From Actinomycetes bacterium (GTDB lineage: Bacteria; Actinomycetota; Acidimicrobiia; Spongiisociales; JAHEDJ01), in assembly GCA_024641245.1 (NCBI GenBank), contig JAHEDK010000071.1:1-53716 (forward strand): DNA of 53,716 nucleotides, in the 5' to 3' direction. Under the pieces are notes generated by a model. That model ran no database searches. It had not been told where the DNA came from and saw only the letters and a program-made list of their open reading frames with translations. Both the position numbers and the translations under genes were made by a program. Shown here piece by piece: positions 43,862 through 52,955 of the stretch (the stretch's first letter is position 1; every line of letters begins with the position of its first letter).

Positions 43862-46800
43862 GTGAGACGATCCCTTGTATTGACCGTTGCGTTTCTGACG
43901 CTACTGGCACTTGCTGTGCCGGCCACAGCCCAAGGAGATGCTCCAGATCGAGCAGATCGTGCGCTGCCGGATTCGGTGCAGGATCTCAGACTGGACAGCC
44001 CGCTGACGCTGGACGGCAGCGTCGCATTCGGCGTCCTAGATGCGAGCCTGCATGGCGCCGAGGGCGAGCAGAACGTAATCGTCCGACTGAAGGGGAACTC
44101 CTTGGCCGCGGCCGGAGTCGCCGGCGATTCGGCCCAAGCTACGTACGTCCGAGGGTTGAATCTTGCACAGAACCGCTTCATGGAGCGGATCGGGAGCACA
44201 GGCGCAACCGAACTCGGTCGCGTCCAGCGAGTCCTGAACGCAGTCTTCATTCAGGTTGACGCCGATTCCTTGACGGCAATCGCCGCCGACCGTGACGTTT
44301 TGCGCGTCGCTCCGGTAGGCAACTACGAGATGGACCTGAGCGAGACGGTTCCCTACATCGGTGCCGCCGCGGTGCAAACAGCAGGCGTCGACGGAAGCGG
44401 CATCAAGGTCGCAGTGCTCGACAGCGGCATCGACTACAACCACGCAGCCCTCGGCGGTTCGGGTGATCCGACGGACTATGCCGCCAACGATCCGACGATG
44501 ATCGAGCCTGGGTCATTCCCTACCGACAAGGTGGTGGGTGGCTACGATTTCGTCGGTTCAGACTGGCCGAACGCTCCCGAGGCTCCGGATCCTGATCCGC
44601 TGGATGACGGCAGCGAGGCCGGGCACGGCACGCACGTCGCCCACATCATCGGCGGGAACGTGACCGACGAAGCCAGCGGGATCTATCCCGGCGTCGCACC
44701 CGGAGTCGACCTCTACGCCGTCAAGGTGTGCTCGTCGGTATCGACCGCATGCTCCGGCATCGCCCTCATCCAGGGCATGGAGTTCGCAGTCGACCCGAAC
44801 ATGGACGGCAAGAGCAAGGACCGGGTCGACGTTGTCAACATGTCACTCGGATCCAACTACGGCCAGCCATTCGACGACGACCTCTCGGCCGCTGTCGACG
44901 GGGCAACGGCACTGGGCGTATTGACCGTGGCCTCCGCCGGCAATAGCGCCGACAAGCCTTACATCTCCGGCACACCTGGCGCGGCAACCACCGCCCTGTC
45001 GGTTGCCCAGACGCAGGTTCCTTCGGCGGCGCTCCAGTTGATCACCGTTAACGGCACCGACTATCCGGCAGTGTTCCAGCCCTGGTCCGTTCCCCTCTCG
45101 GGAGTCATTACAGGATCTGTCCAATATGCCGACGGCGCAGGCGGCAACCTCAACGGTTGTGCGCCCTTCGCCCCCGGCTCTCTAACGGGCCTGATCGTTC
45201 TCGTCGATCGTGGGGCGTGCAACTTCACGCTCAAGATCAAAAACATCGGTGACGCCGGCGGAGCGGCAGGAATCATTGGTTTGGTCGCGCCGGGAGCGCC
45301 GTTCTCCGGCGGCGATGGCGGCGACCCGGTCGCCATCCCCGGCTACATGATCAGTCAAGCGGACTCGAACGCAATCAAGGCGGCGCTTCCTGCCACAGGC
45401 GCCATCGATCCCGGCAACCAGTTGCCACTTATCGGCCAAATGGTCGGATCCTCATCACGGGGTCCCTCGAACTACTACCAGGCGATCAAGCCGGAAATCG
45501 GTGCGCCGGGCGCTTCCGTTTCCGCGATTGCCGGAACCGGAACCGGGAACGGCCCGTTCGGCGGTACTTCCGGAGCAGCACCGATGGTGACCGGCTCAGC
45601 AGCCCTCGTACTCGACGCTTTCGGCGGCACCAAGACAAGTGCCACCGGCACGCCGCCGGGTACGGCGATTGGGCACGGGCTCGATCCCTTGACGGTCAAG
45701 GCACTGCTGATGAACAACGGAGAGACGAACATCGACACCGACCCATTCACGGGTCTTGCTCCGATCACCCGGATCGGTGGTGGTGAGGTGCGCGTCGACC
45801 GCGCCGTATCGGCTCCGGTGGCGGCCTTCTCGGCCGACGACTACACCGGTGCTCTCGGATTCGGATTCGTGGACGTGGCGGACACCGTAACGCTGACCAA
45901 GACTGTGACGATCCGCAATCTCGATAACAAGCGCCACACCTACAACGTGCTCCCAACCTTCCGGTACGCCTCGGACGAGGCAACCGGAGCGATTTCGGTG
46001 AGCGCACCATCGTCGGTGACGGTCAAGCCCGGCCTGGGTCGCGAGACGACGTTCGACGTGTCGATCACCATCGACGGTTCTCTGCTTCCGGGCAACTACA
46101 TGAACTCCGGGTCGAACGGCGCCAACGGTGACGCCCTGACACTCAACGAGTTCGACGGCTACCTGATCCTCGATGACGGAAGCCATCCGATCCACCTGGC
46201 GTGGCACGTGCTGCCGCGACAGGCAGCGGATGTGGTCCCGGACACGATGGATATCACACCGGGGGCGTTCCCCCAGGAGATCGGACTGGACAACCAGGGT
46301 GCGGGTACGGCCCAAAACGATGCATACGCGTTGCTCGCGGTCAGCCCCGACCAGCCCGAAGGCGAACGCGGCGCACAGTCGCCGACACCGGACATTAGGG
46401 CGGTTGGCATCAACACGTTCCCGGTTCCCGCCGGATATTGTTCGGCTGAGGAATCGTTCATTTGGGCGTTCGCCGTCAACACCTGGGAGCGCCAATCCCA
46501 TGTGCTACCGGTGAGCTTCCTCATCGATCTGGACATCGACCAGGACGGTGTTGTCGATGCGACGGTGCTCAACCGGGATCTGGCCGCCGGCCCTCCGGGC
46601 TTCAACCAGATCGGCGACGGCCGTCAGGTGACGTGGGCACTCAACTACACGACAGGTGGCGCCTCGGCATTCTTCTTCACCGAGCACTCGACGAACACGG
46701 GGAACACCGTGCTGTTGATCTGCGGTGAGCAGATCGGCTTGACGGGAACCGACCTGTTGGCGACCAACGTCGACATGTCGGTGTTCGCGCAGGACTTCTA

Positions 46801-47050
46801 CTACGGAGGTCCCGGCGACCTGGTCGACGGCCTGACGGTGACGCCGCTCGGTGAGCAGTTCTACGGCGTGCCCAGCGACGTAGCTGGATTCACCTACGAC
46901 CCGACCGGCCTGAGTGTGTACGACTTCGGCCTCTGGCCGGGGAATACGCCCGAGTTGGGGCTGATGCTCGTCACCAACGGCGACCGCGGAAGCGGCGCAC
47001 GAGGTGGAGCAACGCAAGACACAGAAGCACTCCTGTTCACAGTGCCGTAG
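43862..47050 (+). CDS. Secreted subtilisin-like serine protease with PA domain
   Basis: 1062 residues. Signal peptide MRRSLVLTVAFLTLLALAVP ending near ATAQ; an I9-like propeptide (about 60-155); peptidase S8 with catalytic Asp187 (VAVLDSGIDYN), His255 (GHGTHVAH) and Ser570 (GGTSGAAPM). A protease-associated (PA) domain is inserted at about 385-500 (LTGLIVLVDRGACNFTLKIK). After the protease come beta-rich regions of unknown type (680-1062). GTG start at 43862 with GGGAGG six bases upstream. No cell-wall anchor motif is seen, so it is probably released. Ends in a strong terminator. Confidence 0.92.
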   Translation: MRRSLVLTVAFLTLLALAVPATAQGDAPDRADRALPDSVQDLRLDSPLTLDGSVAFGVLDASLHGAEGEQNVIVRLKGNSLAAAGVAGDSAQATYVRGLNLAQNRFMERIGSTGATELGRVQRVLNAVFIQVDADSLTAIAADRDVLRVAPVGNYEMDLSETVPYIGAAAVQTAGVDGSGIKVAVLDSGIDYNHAALGGSGDPTDYAANDPTMIEPGSFPTDKVVGGYDFVGSDWPNAPEAPDPDPLDDGSEAGHGTHVAHIIGGNVTDEASGIYPGVAPGVDLYAVKVCSSVSTACSGIALIQGMEFAVDPNMDGKSKDRVDVVNMSLGSNYGQPFDDDLSAAVDGATALGVLTVASAGNSADKPYISGTPGAATTALSVAQTQVPSAALQLITVNGTDYPAVFQPWSVPLSGVITGSVQYADGAGGNLNGCAPFAPGSLTGLIVLVDRGACNFTLKIKNIGDAGGAAGIIGLVAPGAPFSGGDGGDPVAIPGYMISQADSNAIKAALPATGAIDPGNQLPLIGQMVGSSSRGPSNYYQAIKPEIGAPGASVSAIAGTGTGNGPFGGTSGAAPMVTGSAALVLDAFGGTKTSATGTPPGTAIGHGLDPLTVKALLMNNGETNIDTDPFTGLAPITRIGGGEVRVDRAVSAPVAAFSADDYTGALGFGFVDVADTVTLTKTVTIRNLDNKRHTYNVLPTFRYASDEATGAISVSAPSSVTVKPGLGRETTFDVSITIDGSLLPGNYMNSGSNGANGDALTLNEFDGYLILDDGSHPIHLAWHVLPRQAADVVPDTMDITPGAFPQEIGLDNQGAGTAQNDAYALLAVSPDQPEGERGAQSPTPDIRAVGINTFPVPAGYCSAEESFIWAFAVNTWERQSHVLPVSFLIDLDIDQDGVVDATVLNRDLAAGPPGFNQIGDGRQVTWALNYTTGGASAFFFTEHSTNTGNTVLLICGEQIGLTGTDLLATNVDMSVFAQDFYYGGPGDLVDGLTVTPLGEQFYGVPSDVAGFTYDPTGLSVYDFGLWPGNTPELGLMLVTNGDRGSGARGGATQDTEALLFTVP

Positions 47051-47067
47051 ACCGGCTATCCGACGGG

Positions 47068-47104
47068 ATGCAGAAGCGGGGCCGTCAAGGCCCCGCTTCT
47101 GCAT
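47068..47104. terminator. Terminator between subtilase and lipoprotein genes
   Basis: A perfect 16-bp stem (ATGCAGAAGCGGGGCC and complement) with a 5-base loop. It lies between two converging genes and probably serves both. Confidence 0.85.
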
Positions 47105-47118
47105 GAGCTCGACTGAAG

Positions 47119-47745
47119 CTACTTGCTGCCGTCGGACGGCGGCGGGACTCCAAGAGAGCTCTCGCATAGCTTGAAAGTTCCCTTGCTCGTTACCCGGTAG
47201 TCCATATGCGAACCGCCCGCGTCGAGGACAACCCAGTAACCATCGACCAGCGCCTGGGTGTACATCACGCCAGGCTCCGGACACCCGAGCGAGCCGTCCG
47301 ACCATGTGACAAACTCTGCTCGGACAACGGTGAGAGCACCCTTCGTGGTCATCCGGGACTCGGCGTCGGCCATGATGGCTTCCAGGAGGTCCGCCGGGAC
47401 CTCACCCATAACCGCCGGTGGCGGTTCCGAAGGTGGGACCGTTTCCACCGGTGGCAAGGACGGAGTGGGTTTCGGCAAGGTGGAATCCGGGCTCACAGCC
47501 TCTTCCCCTGCAGCGTCGGTGGCGTCAGGCAGTTCGTCGACGACCGCGTCATCGGTGGCTGCCAGGTTCGCCTCGCCGGGCTCCTCCGCGGGTTGGTCGG
47601 CTGAGGCGGCGCCTGCGCCATCGTCTGCCTGGGTCGATGCCGCGACCTCCGGCAGCTCAGCGTCAGCCGACGGAACGCCGGAGCCGTCCGCGCATGCAGC
47701 AGCAATCAGTGCAGAACCAGTAATCGCTATCAGGACTCTTCGCAT
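47119..47745 (-). CDS. Putative lipoprotein of unknown function
   Basis: 208 residues from ATG 47745 with GAGGTGG upstream. The signal sequence ends in a lipobox, LIAAAC, so the mature protein should be attached at Cys19. A disordered acidic stretch (about 20-105) leads through a proline-rich segment to a small C-terminal domain with two Cys (SLGCPEPGVMYTQALVDGYW and FKLCESS). The domain GCPEPGVMYTQALVDG..V recurs in actinobacterial proteins of unknown role. Confidence 0.75.
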   Translation of the reverse strand: MRRVLIAITGSALIAAACADGSGVPSADAELPEVAASTQADDGAGAASADQPAEEPGEANLAATDDAVVDELPDATDAAGEEAVSPDSTLPKPTPSLPPVETVPPSEPPPAVMGEVPADLLEAIMADAESRMTTKGALTVVRAEFVTWSDGSLGCPEPGVMYTQALVDGYWVVLDAGGSHMDYRVTSKGTFKLCESSLGVPPPSDGSK

Positions 47746-47887
47746 TGGCAATTCCACCTCGGTCTTGCCTCCCCTTCTCATGAGGGTAGTCATCGTTGAG
47801 ACGTCGACGTTACGTGCGCAGGTTCCTGAGGCGTCCCAACATCGGATGGACTATGCTCACTCTCAGTGGCACGAGGCCACATGAGTC

Positions 47888-48721
47888 ATGGGAGGGTTCG
47901 TGAGAAAGCTATCCATTCTGGCGCTGGTTGGCGCACTTTTAATTGTCCTGGCACTGCCAGGTGGCGCAATCACCAACGGTGAGCGCACCGACGACCACCC
48001 TGAGGTCGTTCTGATCATCATGGATGTTGCCGGAGAACCTGCATACCGATGCTCCGGCGCGTTGATGAGTCCAACCATCGTACTGACCGCCGGCCACTGC
48101 GCCGGTGCCCCGGGCGAGTTCACCGGTCTCCGTGTGTTCACAGAGGCTGACGTCGAGAACGGCGACAACAACTATCCCTTTGGGGGCGGTAACAACACGA
48201 TCGAGGTGGCGAACTGGGCGGCCCATCCGGATTATCCGGATTTCCCCTTCTTCGTCAACGATGTCGGCCTCCTCGAGTTGGAGGAACCGTACATTATCGA
48301 TCCCGACAGCTACGCCAGCCTTCCGGAAGTTGACGCACTCGATGCGCTGAAGACGAAGCGGGGACTACAGAACGTGACATTCAACGCTGTCGGTTATGGT
48401 CTGCAGCGAATCAATCCTGTGTTTGTCGAGAGCGATCGTGCCCGGTATGAGGCATCGCCTCGCCTGATCCAGATCAACGTCCCGGGATTCACCGGTGACT
48501 TCTCCATGCTGCTATCGAACAACCATGCGACCGGAGGCACCTGTTTCGGCGACTCCGGAGGGCCCAACTACTTCGGAGACGGTACTGACCGTGTCGTGGC
48601 AGCGGTGACATCGTTCGGGATCAACGGCAATTGCGCTGGTACCGGCGGAGTGTTCCGTGTGGATCGCCAGAACGTCCAGGATTTCATCAAGGGCTTCATC
48701 GCCAACCCCTACACGCCCTAG
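47888..48721 (+). CDS. Secreted trypsin-like serine protease (S1)
   Basis: 277 residues from ATG 47888, or 273 from GTG 47900, which has GGGAGG just before it and is as likely. Signal peptide VRKLSILALVGALLIVLALP. Triad: His in TAGHC, Asp in NDVGLLEL, Ser in GDSGGP. Cys pairs CSGAL...AGHC and CFGD...NCAG fit trypsin disulphides. It lacks an obvious propeptide beyond the short ITNGER, similar to the activation end IxxG. Probably degrades proteins outside the cell, as does the neighbouring subtilase. Confidence 0.9.
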   Translation: MGGFVRKLSILALVGALLIVLALPGGAITNGERTDDHPEVVLIIMDVAGEPAYRCSGALMSPTIVLTAGHCAGAPGEFTGLRVFTEADVENGDNNYPFGGGNNTIEVANWAAHPDYPDFPFFVNDVGLLELEEPYIIDPDSYASLPEVDALDALKTKRGLQNVTFNAVGYGLQRINPVFVESDRARYEASPRLIQINVPGFTGDFSMLLSNNHATGGTCFGDSGGPNYFGDGTDRVVAAVTSFGINGNCAGTGGVFRVDRQNVQDFIKGFIANPYTP

Positions 48722-48739
48722 GAACATCTCAACCGACCT

Positions 48740-48771
48740 GAAGGAGGGACTTCACCTGAAGTCCCTCCTTC
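48740..48771. terminator. Terminator after the S1 protease gene
   Basis: A perfect 14-bp stem (GAAGGAGGGACTTC and complement) with ACCT loop, 19 bases beyond the stop codon. Confidence 0.85.
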
Positions 48772-49075
48772 GACATGGCACAGCGCCGTCGGAAGGCTCA
48801 GTTGTTCGGACCGCTCCCACCCAAGCGGGACAGGGTTTCGCGGACGGTTGTAACCAGAGCAGCACCCCCGGCGCGTCGGCCGGATCAACTCGTTGCAGAC
48901 TCTCGACCTGATCGAATCCCCTGTCAGGGCTGACGAGAGAGTCGATTCCGACCTCAAGACAGGTGGCAACGTGCACTAGAAAACGCGCCGACAGGCCTTC
49001 GTACTCGCCGAACAGAGCCGGCATTCGTCTCATGATCCGATCGGTGATCGGCAGCACCGATGCGGGACGAGAGGA
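48752..49075 (-). pseudogene. PIN-domain (VapC-like) C-terminal remnant
   Basis: The minus-strand frame reads VLPITDRIMRRMPALFGEYE, then GLSARFLVHVATCLEVGIDS and LVSPDRGFDQVESLQRVDP. This matches the C-terminal half of PIN-domain toxins, where the Asp residues after HVATCLE bind metal (DRGFD). The N-terminal half with the first acidic residues is missing; upstream the sequence is the end of the methyltransferase gene in another frame. A truncated toxin gene is the best explanation. No antitoxin is visible. Confidence 0.6.
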
Positions 49076-49107
49076 AGGCCCAGGAAACCCAATAGCCGGC
49101 TGGCTGC

Positions 49108-50346
49108 TCAGCCGTTTCTGGCCACCAGAACCCGGAAGTCGCCGAGGCCGCGCGGGTTCAGAAGTGTCTCCGCCTCGTTCTTGAGCGACCTGATCTTGAG
49201 TCGCTCGAGTGGGTCGCCGTGGCGGGCGAGGTCGAGCTCCCTCCTGCGAAGTTGCGAGAGCCGGTCGCGCAAACCAAGTGAGGAGAGGAACTCGTCCTGG
49301 CGGTGATACTTGACATCTGCCCCGAGATCGACGGCAAGAGCCTGCAGCGCCGTGAAGTTCAGGTCGGAAGTGATGTCGGTCTCGCCGGGGACGTCGAGTG
49401 GATGCGGCCCAACATGATGAGCGCGATAGGTTCGGAGCGTCCCCTCGGTGCGGCGCGGTTCGAGGTTCTCGGCGGTATCGCCGTAGTCGATCAGGACGAG
49501 CGCCCCATGATCGAGTTTGCCGAGCGCCGTCGCCAGCCACTTGGCGGCGGCAAGCTGAACTTCCACGAAGCCATCGATCGGACATGGCCCGGCGAAGCGG
49601 TCGCACCACGCGACCACCTCGGGACGGGCGGGAGCGTCGATGAGAACGAGTTGATCCCCGTCGGCGCCGACCCAGCGTTCGCGCCAGCCGTCTTCCGTGC
49701 GGACCGCAATGGCTACCGGGAGATTGTCGAGTAACTCATTGGCGAGGATGACCCCCGTGAGGCGGTCGGGAAGCTCGTCGAGGGAGGAGAGAACTCGGGA
49801 CCCGCCATCGCGAGGCGATCCCTCCTCGCCCGTTCGGTCCCCTCCTTGGGAGGAAAGTACCTCCGCCCCGAAGGGGCGGAGGTAGGGGGGCACCACCGCA
49901 GCCAGCGCCTCTCGCGCCATCGGGGATGCCTCGACTGCCCAGACGTCGACTGGATGAGTGAGTGTGTTAAGGAGTGGTTTGAGGAGGGACCCAGATCCGG
50001 CCCCGACCTCGACGAGGTGGAACAACGCCCCCCTACCCCCGCCTCCGGCGACGGCACCTTCCCCCCGGACGCTCGCTTCACTCGCTGGGGGGACCGACTC
50101 GCCATCGACCCCGGTGGAGGCAACACGTTGCCGCTCGCTCTCCACGAAACCTGCCAGCGTCTCACCGAACAGTGAGCTGACTTCCGGGCTGGTCAGGAAG
50201 TCGCCGGCCTTCGTGGAGCGCAACGCCCCCTTCGCGAAGAAGCCGTGTTCGGGGTGGTACAGAGCGGCTTCCTGGAACTCCTCGAAGGGGATCGGGCCGC
50301 GTTCCGTGATGCGGGTCAGCAGGATCTCGTTGAGGGTCGGCGCCAT
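49108..50346 (-). CDS. MidA-like SAM-dependent methyltransferase (DUF185) with two in-frame inserts
   Basis: 412 residues, starting MAPTLNEILLTRITERGPIP and FEEFQEAALYHPEHGFFAKG. The SAM-binding motif is LVEVGAGSGSLLKPLL. Later motifs ILANELLDNLPVAI and LVLIDYGDTAENLEPRRTEG fit the family, whose mitochondrial member methylates an arginine in complex I. Two stretches do not fit: about residues 84-109 (VPPASEAS to GGGGRGAL), and about 152-180 (VPPYLRPFGAEVLSSQGGDR). Both coincide with G/C-palindromic repeat elements E5 and E4. The frame stays open, so the protein may still be made. Confidence 0.85.
   Translation of the reverse strand: MAPTLNEILLTRITERGPIPFEEFQEAALYHPEHGFFAKGALRSTKAGDFLTSPEVSSLFGETLAGFVESERQRVASTGVDGESVPPASEASVRGEGAVAGGGGRGALFHLVEVGAGSGSLLKPLLNTLTHPVDVWAVEASPMAREALAAVVPPYLRPFGAEVLSSQGGDRTGEEGSPRDGGSRVLSSLDELPDRLTGVILANELLDNLPVAIAVRTEDGWRERWVGADGDQLVLIDAPARPEVVAWCDRFAGPCPIDGFVEVQLAAAKWLATALGKLDHGALVLIDYGDTAENLEPRRTEGTLRTYRAHHVGPHPLDVPGETDITSDLNFTALQALAVDLGADVKYHRQDEFLSSLGLRDRLSQLRRRELDLARHGDPLERLKIRSLKNEAETLLNPRGLGDFRVLVARNG
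49835..49891 (+). repeat. G/C-palindromic element E4 inside the methyltransferase gene
   Basis: 57 bp on the + strand, CGGTCCCCTCC-TT-GGGAGG, AAAGTAC, an internal perfect hairpin CTCCGCCCC-GAA-GGGGCGGAG, and the family end AGGGGGGC. It is read on its complement by the gene. Confidence 0.75.
50027..50096 (-). repeat. G/C-palindromic element E5 inside the methyltransferase gene
   Basis: 70 bp, minus orientation: CGGTCCCCCC, a variable part, GGGGGGAAGGT, a CGCCGGAGGCG hairpin and the end GGGGGTAGGGGGGC. In the gene frame it encodes a peptide with the same GGGGRGAL end that element E6b would encode. Confidence 0.75.
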
Positions 50347-50382
50347 GCTCCAAGGATGGACCTCACGCCCAAACGCCGCAAA

Positions 50383-50437
50383 CCCGTTCTTGCGTCACTT
50401 TGGGGCGTAGACCGCCGAAAACTGGCGCAAGAACGGG
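50383..50437. terminator. 12-bp inverted repeat just after glgB
   Basis: CCCGTTCTTGCG and CGCAAGAACGGG, perfect, with a 31-base spacer, begin one base after the glgB stop on the minus strand and are followed by TTTGCGG. It may be a long-loop terminator for glgB or a protein binding site. Confidence 0.5.
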
Positions 50438-50438
50438 A

Positions 50439-52316
50439 TTAGGCGCCGGACGGTTTCAGGAACACCGCTCCGAGGGGCGGCAGGTTGACCAGCACCGATC
50501 GGTCACAGCCGTGCCAGTCGAGGTCCTCGGCCGCGGCCGGTTGGTTGAGGTGATGGCCGCTGCCCCAATACCGGCTGTCGTCGGAGTTGAGAATCTCCAC
50601 CCATTCCCCGCCGACCGGGACACCGACCCTGTAGCCCGTCCGCGGGACGGGCGTGAAGTTGAAAATGCATACGAGCGGATGCCCGTCGACGTCCTTGCGG
50701 GCGAACGCCAGGATGCTGCGTTCCCAGTCGCCGCCTTCGAGCCAGGCGTAGCCGCGCTCGTCGGTGTCCAGTTCGTAGAGCGCAGGTTCGTCCCGGTGGA
50801 GAGCACCAAGATCGGACACCAGCTGCATGACGCCGCGATGCGATTCGTGCTCGAGCAGATGCCACGGGAGGCTCCCGTCGTGGTCCCATTCGGACCGCTG
50901 GGCGATCTCGCCACCCATGAACACCAGTTTCTTGCCCGGTATGGCGAACTGATAGGAGAACAACAGTCGCAGGTTGGCGAATTGTTGCCAGGAGTCACCC
51001 GGCATCTTCGAGAGCAACGAGCCTTTCTCGTGCACGACCTCGTCGTGACTGAGCGGCAGCACGTAGTTCTCTGTGAAGGCGTAGATCGACCGGAACGTGA
51101 TCTCGTTGTGATGATGCGAACGATGGACCGGTTCGTTGGAGAGATACGACAGCGTGTCGTGCATCCATCCCATATCCCACTTGAAACCGAACCCGAGACC
51201 ACCGATATATGTGGGGCCGGACACCATCGGCCATGCCGTCGACTCCTCGGCGATCATCTGTACGCCCGGGAAGTTCCCGTAGACCTCCTCGTTGAGCCTG
51301 CGCAGGAACCAGATGGCGTCGATGTTTTCGTTGCCGCCGTACTCGTTGGGAAGCCACTCGCCGTCCTGGCGGGAGTAGTCCAGGTACAGCATCGAAGCAA
51401 CGGCGTCGACGCGCAGCCCATCGGCGTGGAAGACGTCGAGCCAGAAAAAGGCACTCGAGAGCAGGAAGCTCCGCACCTCATCCCGGCTGTAGTTGAAGAT
51501 GAACGTTCCCCAGTCCGGGTGAAACCCCTGGCGCGGATCCGCATGCTCGTAGAGATGCGTCCCATCGAACCCGGCCAAGCCGTGCCCGTCCACCGCAAAA
51601 TGGGAGGGCACCCAATCGAGGATGACCCCTATGCCTGCCTGGTGTAGTTGGTCGACCAGATACATGAAGTCAACGGGGCTGCCGAACCGCGCCGTCGGCG
51701 AGAAGAACCCGAGCGTCTGGTACCCCCACGAACCCGCATAGGGGTGTTCCATCACCGGCAAGAACTCGACGTGTGTGAAATTGAGGCTGGTGACGTGATC
51801 CACCAGCTGAGGGGCCAACTCTCTGTAAGTCAGTGGCCGCCCGTCGTCGTGCCGCATCCACGAGCCCAGGTGCACCTCGTATATGGACATCGGTCGATCG
51901 TGGGCGGCGGTCCGCTGCGCCATCCACGCTTCGTCGCCCCACACGTACTCCAGCACCGTCGCCCGCGAGGCCGACTTCGGCGGCTCCTCCGCCCAGAAGG
52001 CGAATGGGTCGGCCTTCTCGAGAGTTGCTCCTTTGCCGACCCCGATGTGGAACTTGTAGGAAGCACCGGACTCGACACCCGGAACCAGGGCCTCCCAGAT
52101 CCCGGATGAGGCGCGCGGCGCCATGGGACTTGCCGCCGGATCCCATCCGTTGAAGTCACCGACCACAGAAACATATTCGGCGTTCGGTGCCCAGACGCGA
52201 AACATTGCCCCGTCCGAGATGAGGTGACATCCGAGTTTGTCGAACAAGCGCGTATGCGAGCCCTCATTGAACAAATAGAGATCTACGTCGGAGAGCTCGA
52301 GTCCCATGGAGGGCAT
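50439..52316 (-). CDS. glgB: 1,4-alpha-glucan (glycogen) branching enzyme
   Basis: About 625 residues, GH13 family. N-terminal CBM48 domain (MFRVWAPNAEYVSVVGDFNG) and the catalytic barrel with HVEFLPVMEHPYAGSWGYQT, the nucleophile Asp in DGLRVDAVASMLYLDYSRQD, the acid Glu in MIAEESTAWP and the HD pair in LSHDEVVHEKGS. It lacks the extra first N domain of long enzymes. It introduces alpha-1,6 branches in glycogen. ATG 52316 or 52307 are both possible; neither has a clear ribosome binding site. No other glycogen gene is nearby. Confidence 0.95.
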   Translation of the reverse strand: MPSMGLELSDVDLYLFNEGSHTRLFDKLGCHLISDGAMFRVWAPNAEYVSVVGDFNGWDPAASPMAPRASSGIWEALVPGVESGASYKFHIGVGKGATLEKADPFAFWAEEPPKSASRATVLEYVWGDEAWMAQRTAAHDRPMSIYEVHLGSWMRHDDGRPLTYRELAPQLVDHVTSLNFTHVEFLPVMEHPYAGSWGYQTLGFFSPTARFGSPVDFMYLVDQLHQAGIGVILDWVPSHFAVDGHGLAGFDGTHLYEHADPRQGFHPDWGTFIFNYSRDEVRSFLLSSAFFWLDVFHADGLRVDAVASMLYLDYSRQDGEWLPNEYGGNENIDAIWFLRRLNEEVYGNFPGVQMIAEESTAWPMVSGPTYIGGLGFGFKWDMGWMHDTLSYLSNEPVHRSHHHNEITFRSIYAFTENYVLPLSHDEVVHEKGSLLSKMPGDSWQQFANLRLLFSYQFAIPGKKLVFMGGEIAQRSEWDHDGSLPWHLLEHESHRGVMQLVSDLGALHRDEPALYELDTDERGYAWLEGGDWERSILAFARKDVDGHPLVCIFNFTPVPRTGYRVGVPVGGEWVEILNSDDSRYWGSGHHLNQPAAAEDLDWHGCDRSVLVNLPPLGAVFLKPSGA

Positions 52317-52452
52317 TATCGACGAATCCGCCGGGCGGGCGGTCAGAAGGCGGGAACTCTGTGCCCCGGTGCGGGGGCCGGTCCGGGAATGGCGGCTGGA
52401 AGAGGTGTCACTAGTCATTCACGCCAGATTAGGCGAAGGCGACGTGGCGTGG

Positions 52453-52842
52453 TCAGGCCTGGAACGGCTGGCTCGCCAATTCGAAGGGCATCATCCGGGT
52501 CATGCCCTCTGTAACCCGTCCACATTCGCCGCCGAACCTCTCCAGTAGATAGACGTCTGGTGTGAACCCGCTCCTGGCGATGGCCTCGATCTCTGCTGCC
52601 AGGTCGCCGAGGACAGCCGCCCCCAGCATGCGTGCGGACGACTTGAGCTTGTGTGCGGTCGATTGCACTGCGGCTGGGTCGTTGCTGCCGGATGCCGCGG
52701 CCATGGTGCTCGCAGCCTCGACCAAATCAACTAGGAACATCCGCACGAGTGAGGCCATCAGCTCGACGTCGTCGACTTCGAGCGCGGCCCCCATCGCCTC
52801 TAGCGTTGGAAACCGCAGGGTGTCCGATCCATCCGCGTTCAT
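52453..52842 (-). CDS. Histidine phosphotransfer (HPt) domain protein
   Basis: 129 residues from ATG 52842, with GGTGAGG six bases upstream. A four-helix HPt fold is expected; the phosphoryl-accepting His is in STAHKLKSSARMLGA, after the helix with LVRMFLVDLVEAASTM. Such proteins relay phosphate between histidine kinases and response regulators. There is no kinase next to it; the hybrid partner must be elsewhere. The open frame upstream of the ATG runs into the repeat region. Confidence 0.85.
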   Translation of the reverse strand: MNADGSDTLRFPTLEAMGAALEVDDVELMASLVRMFLVDLVEAASTMAAASGSNDPAAVQSTAHKLKSSARMLGAAVLGDLAAEIEAIARSGFTPDVYLLERFGGECGRVTEGMTRMMPFELASQPFQA

Positions 52843-52955
52843 GTGAACCTCACCGTTGCCGTTGTACCCGCGGCCACGCGCCTGTACGTGAATACCCCAG
52901 TCGGCGTGCCGGCCCGGAAGAAAAGGGAAGATGGCTGATGTGCCCGGGGACCAGA

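Noticed and set aside
45475..46501. Several minus-strand frames opposite the subtilase gene
   Set aside because: No family likeness and typical shadow composition; the + strand gene has a full signal peptide and catalytic triad.
48752..49609. A 285-codon minus-strand frame as a complete gene
   Set aside because: Its first two thirds lie over the methyltransferase gene in another frame and are Arg-rich without any family likeness. Only the last part resembles a PIN domain and is reported as a remnant.
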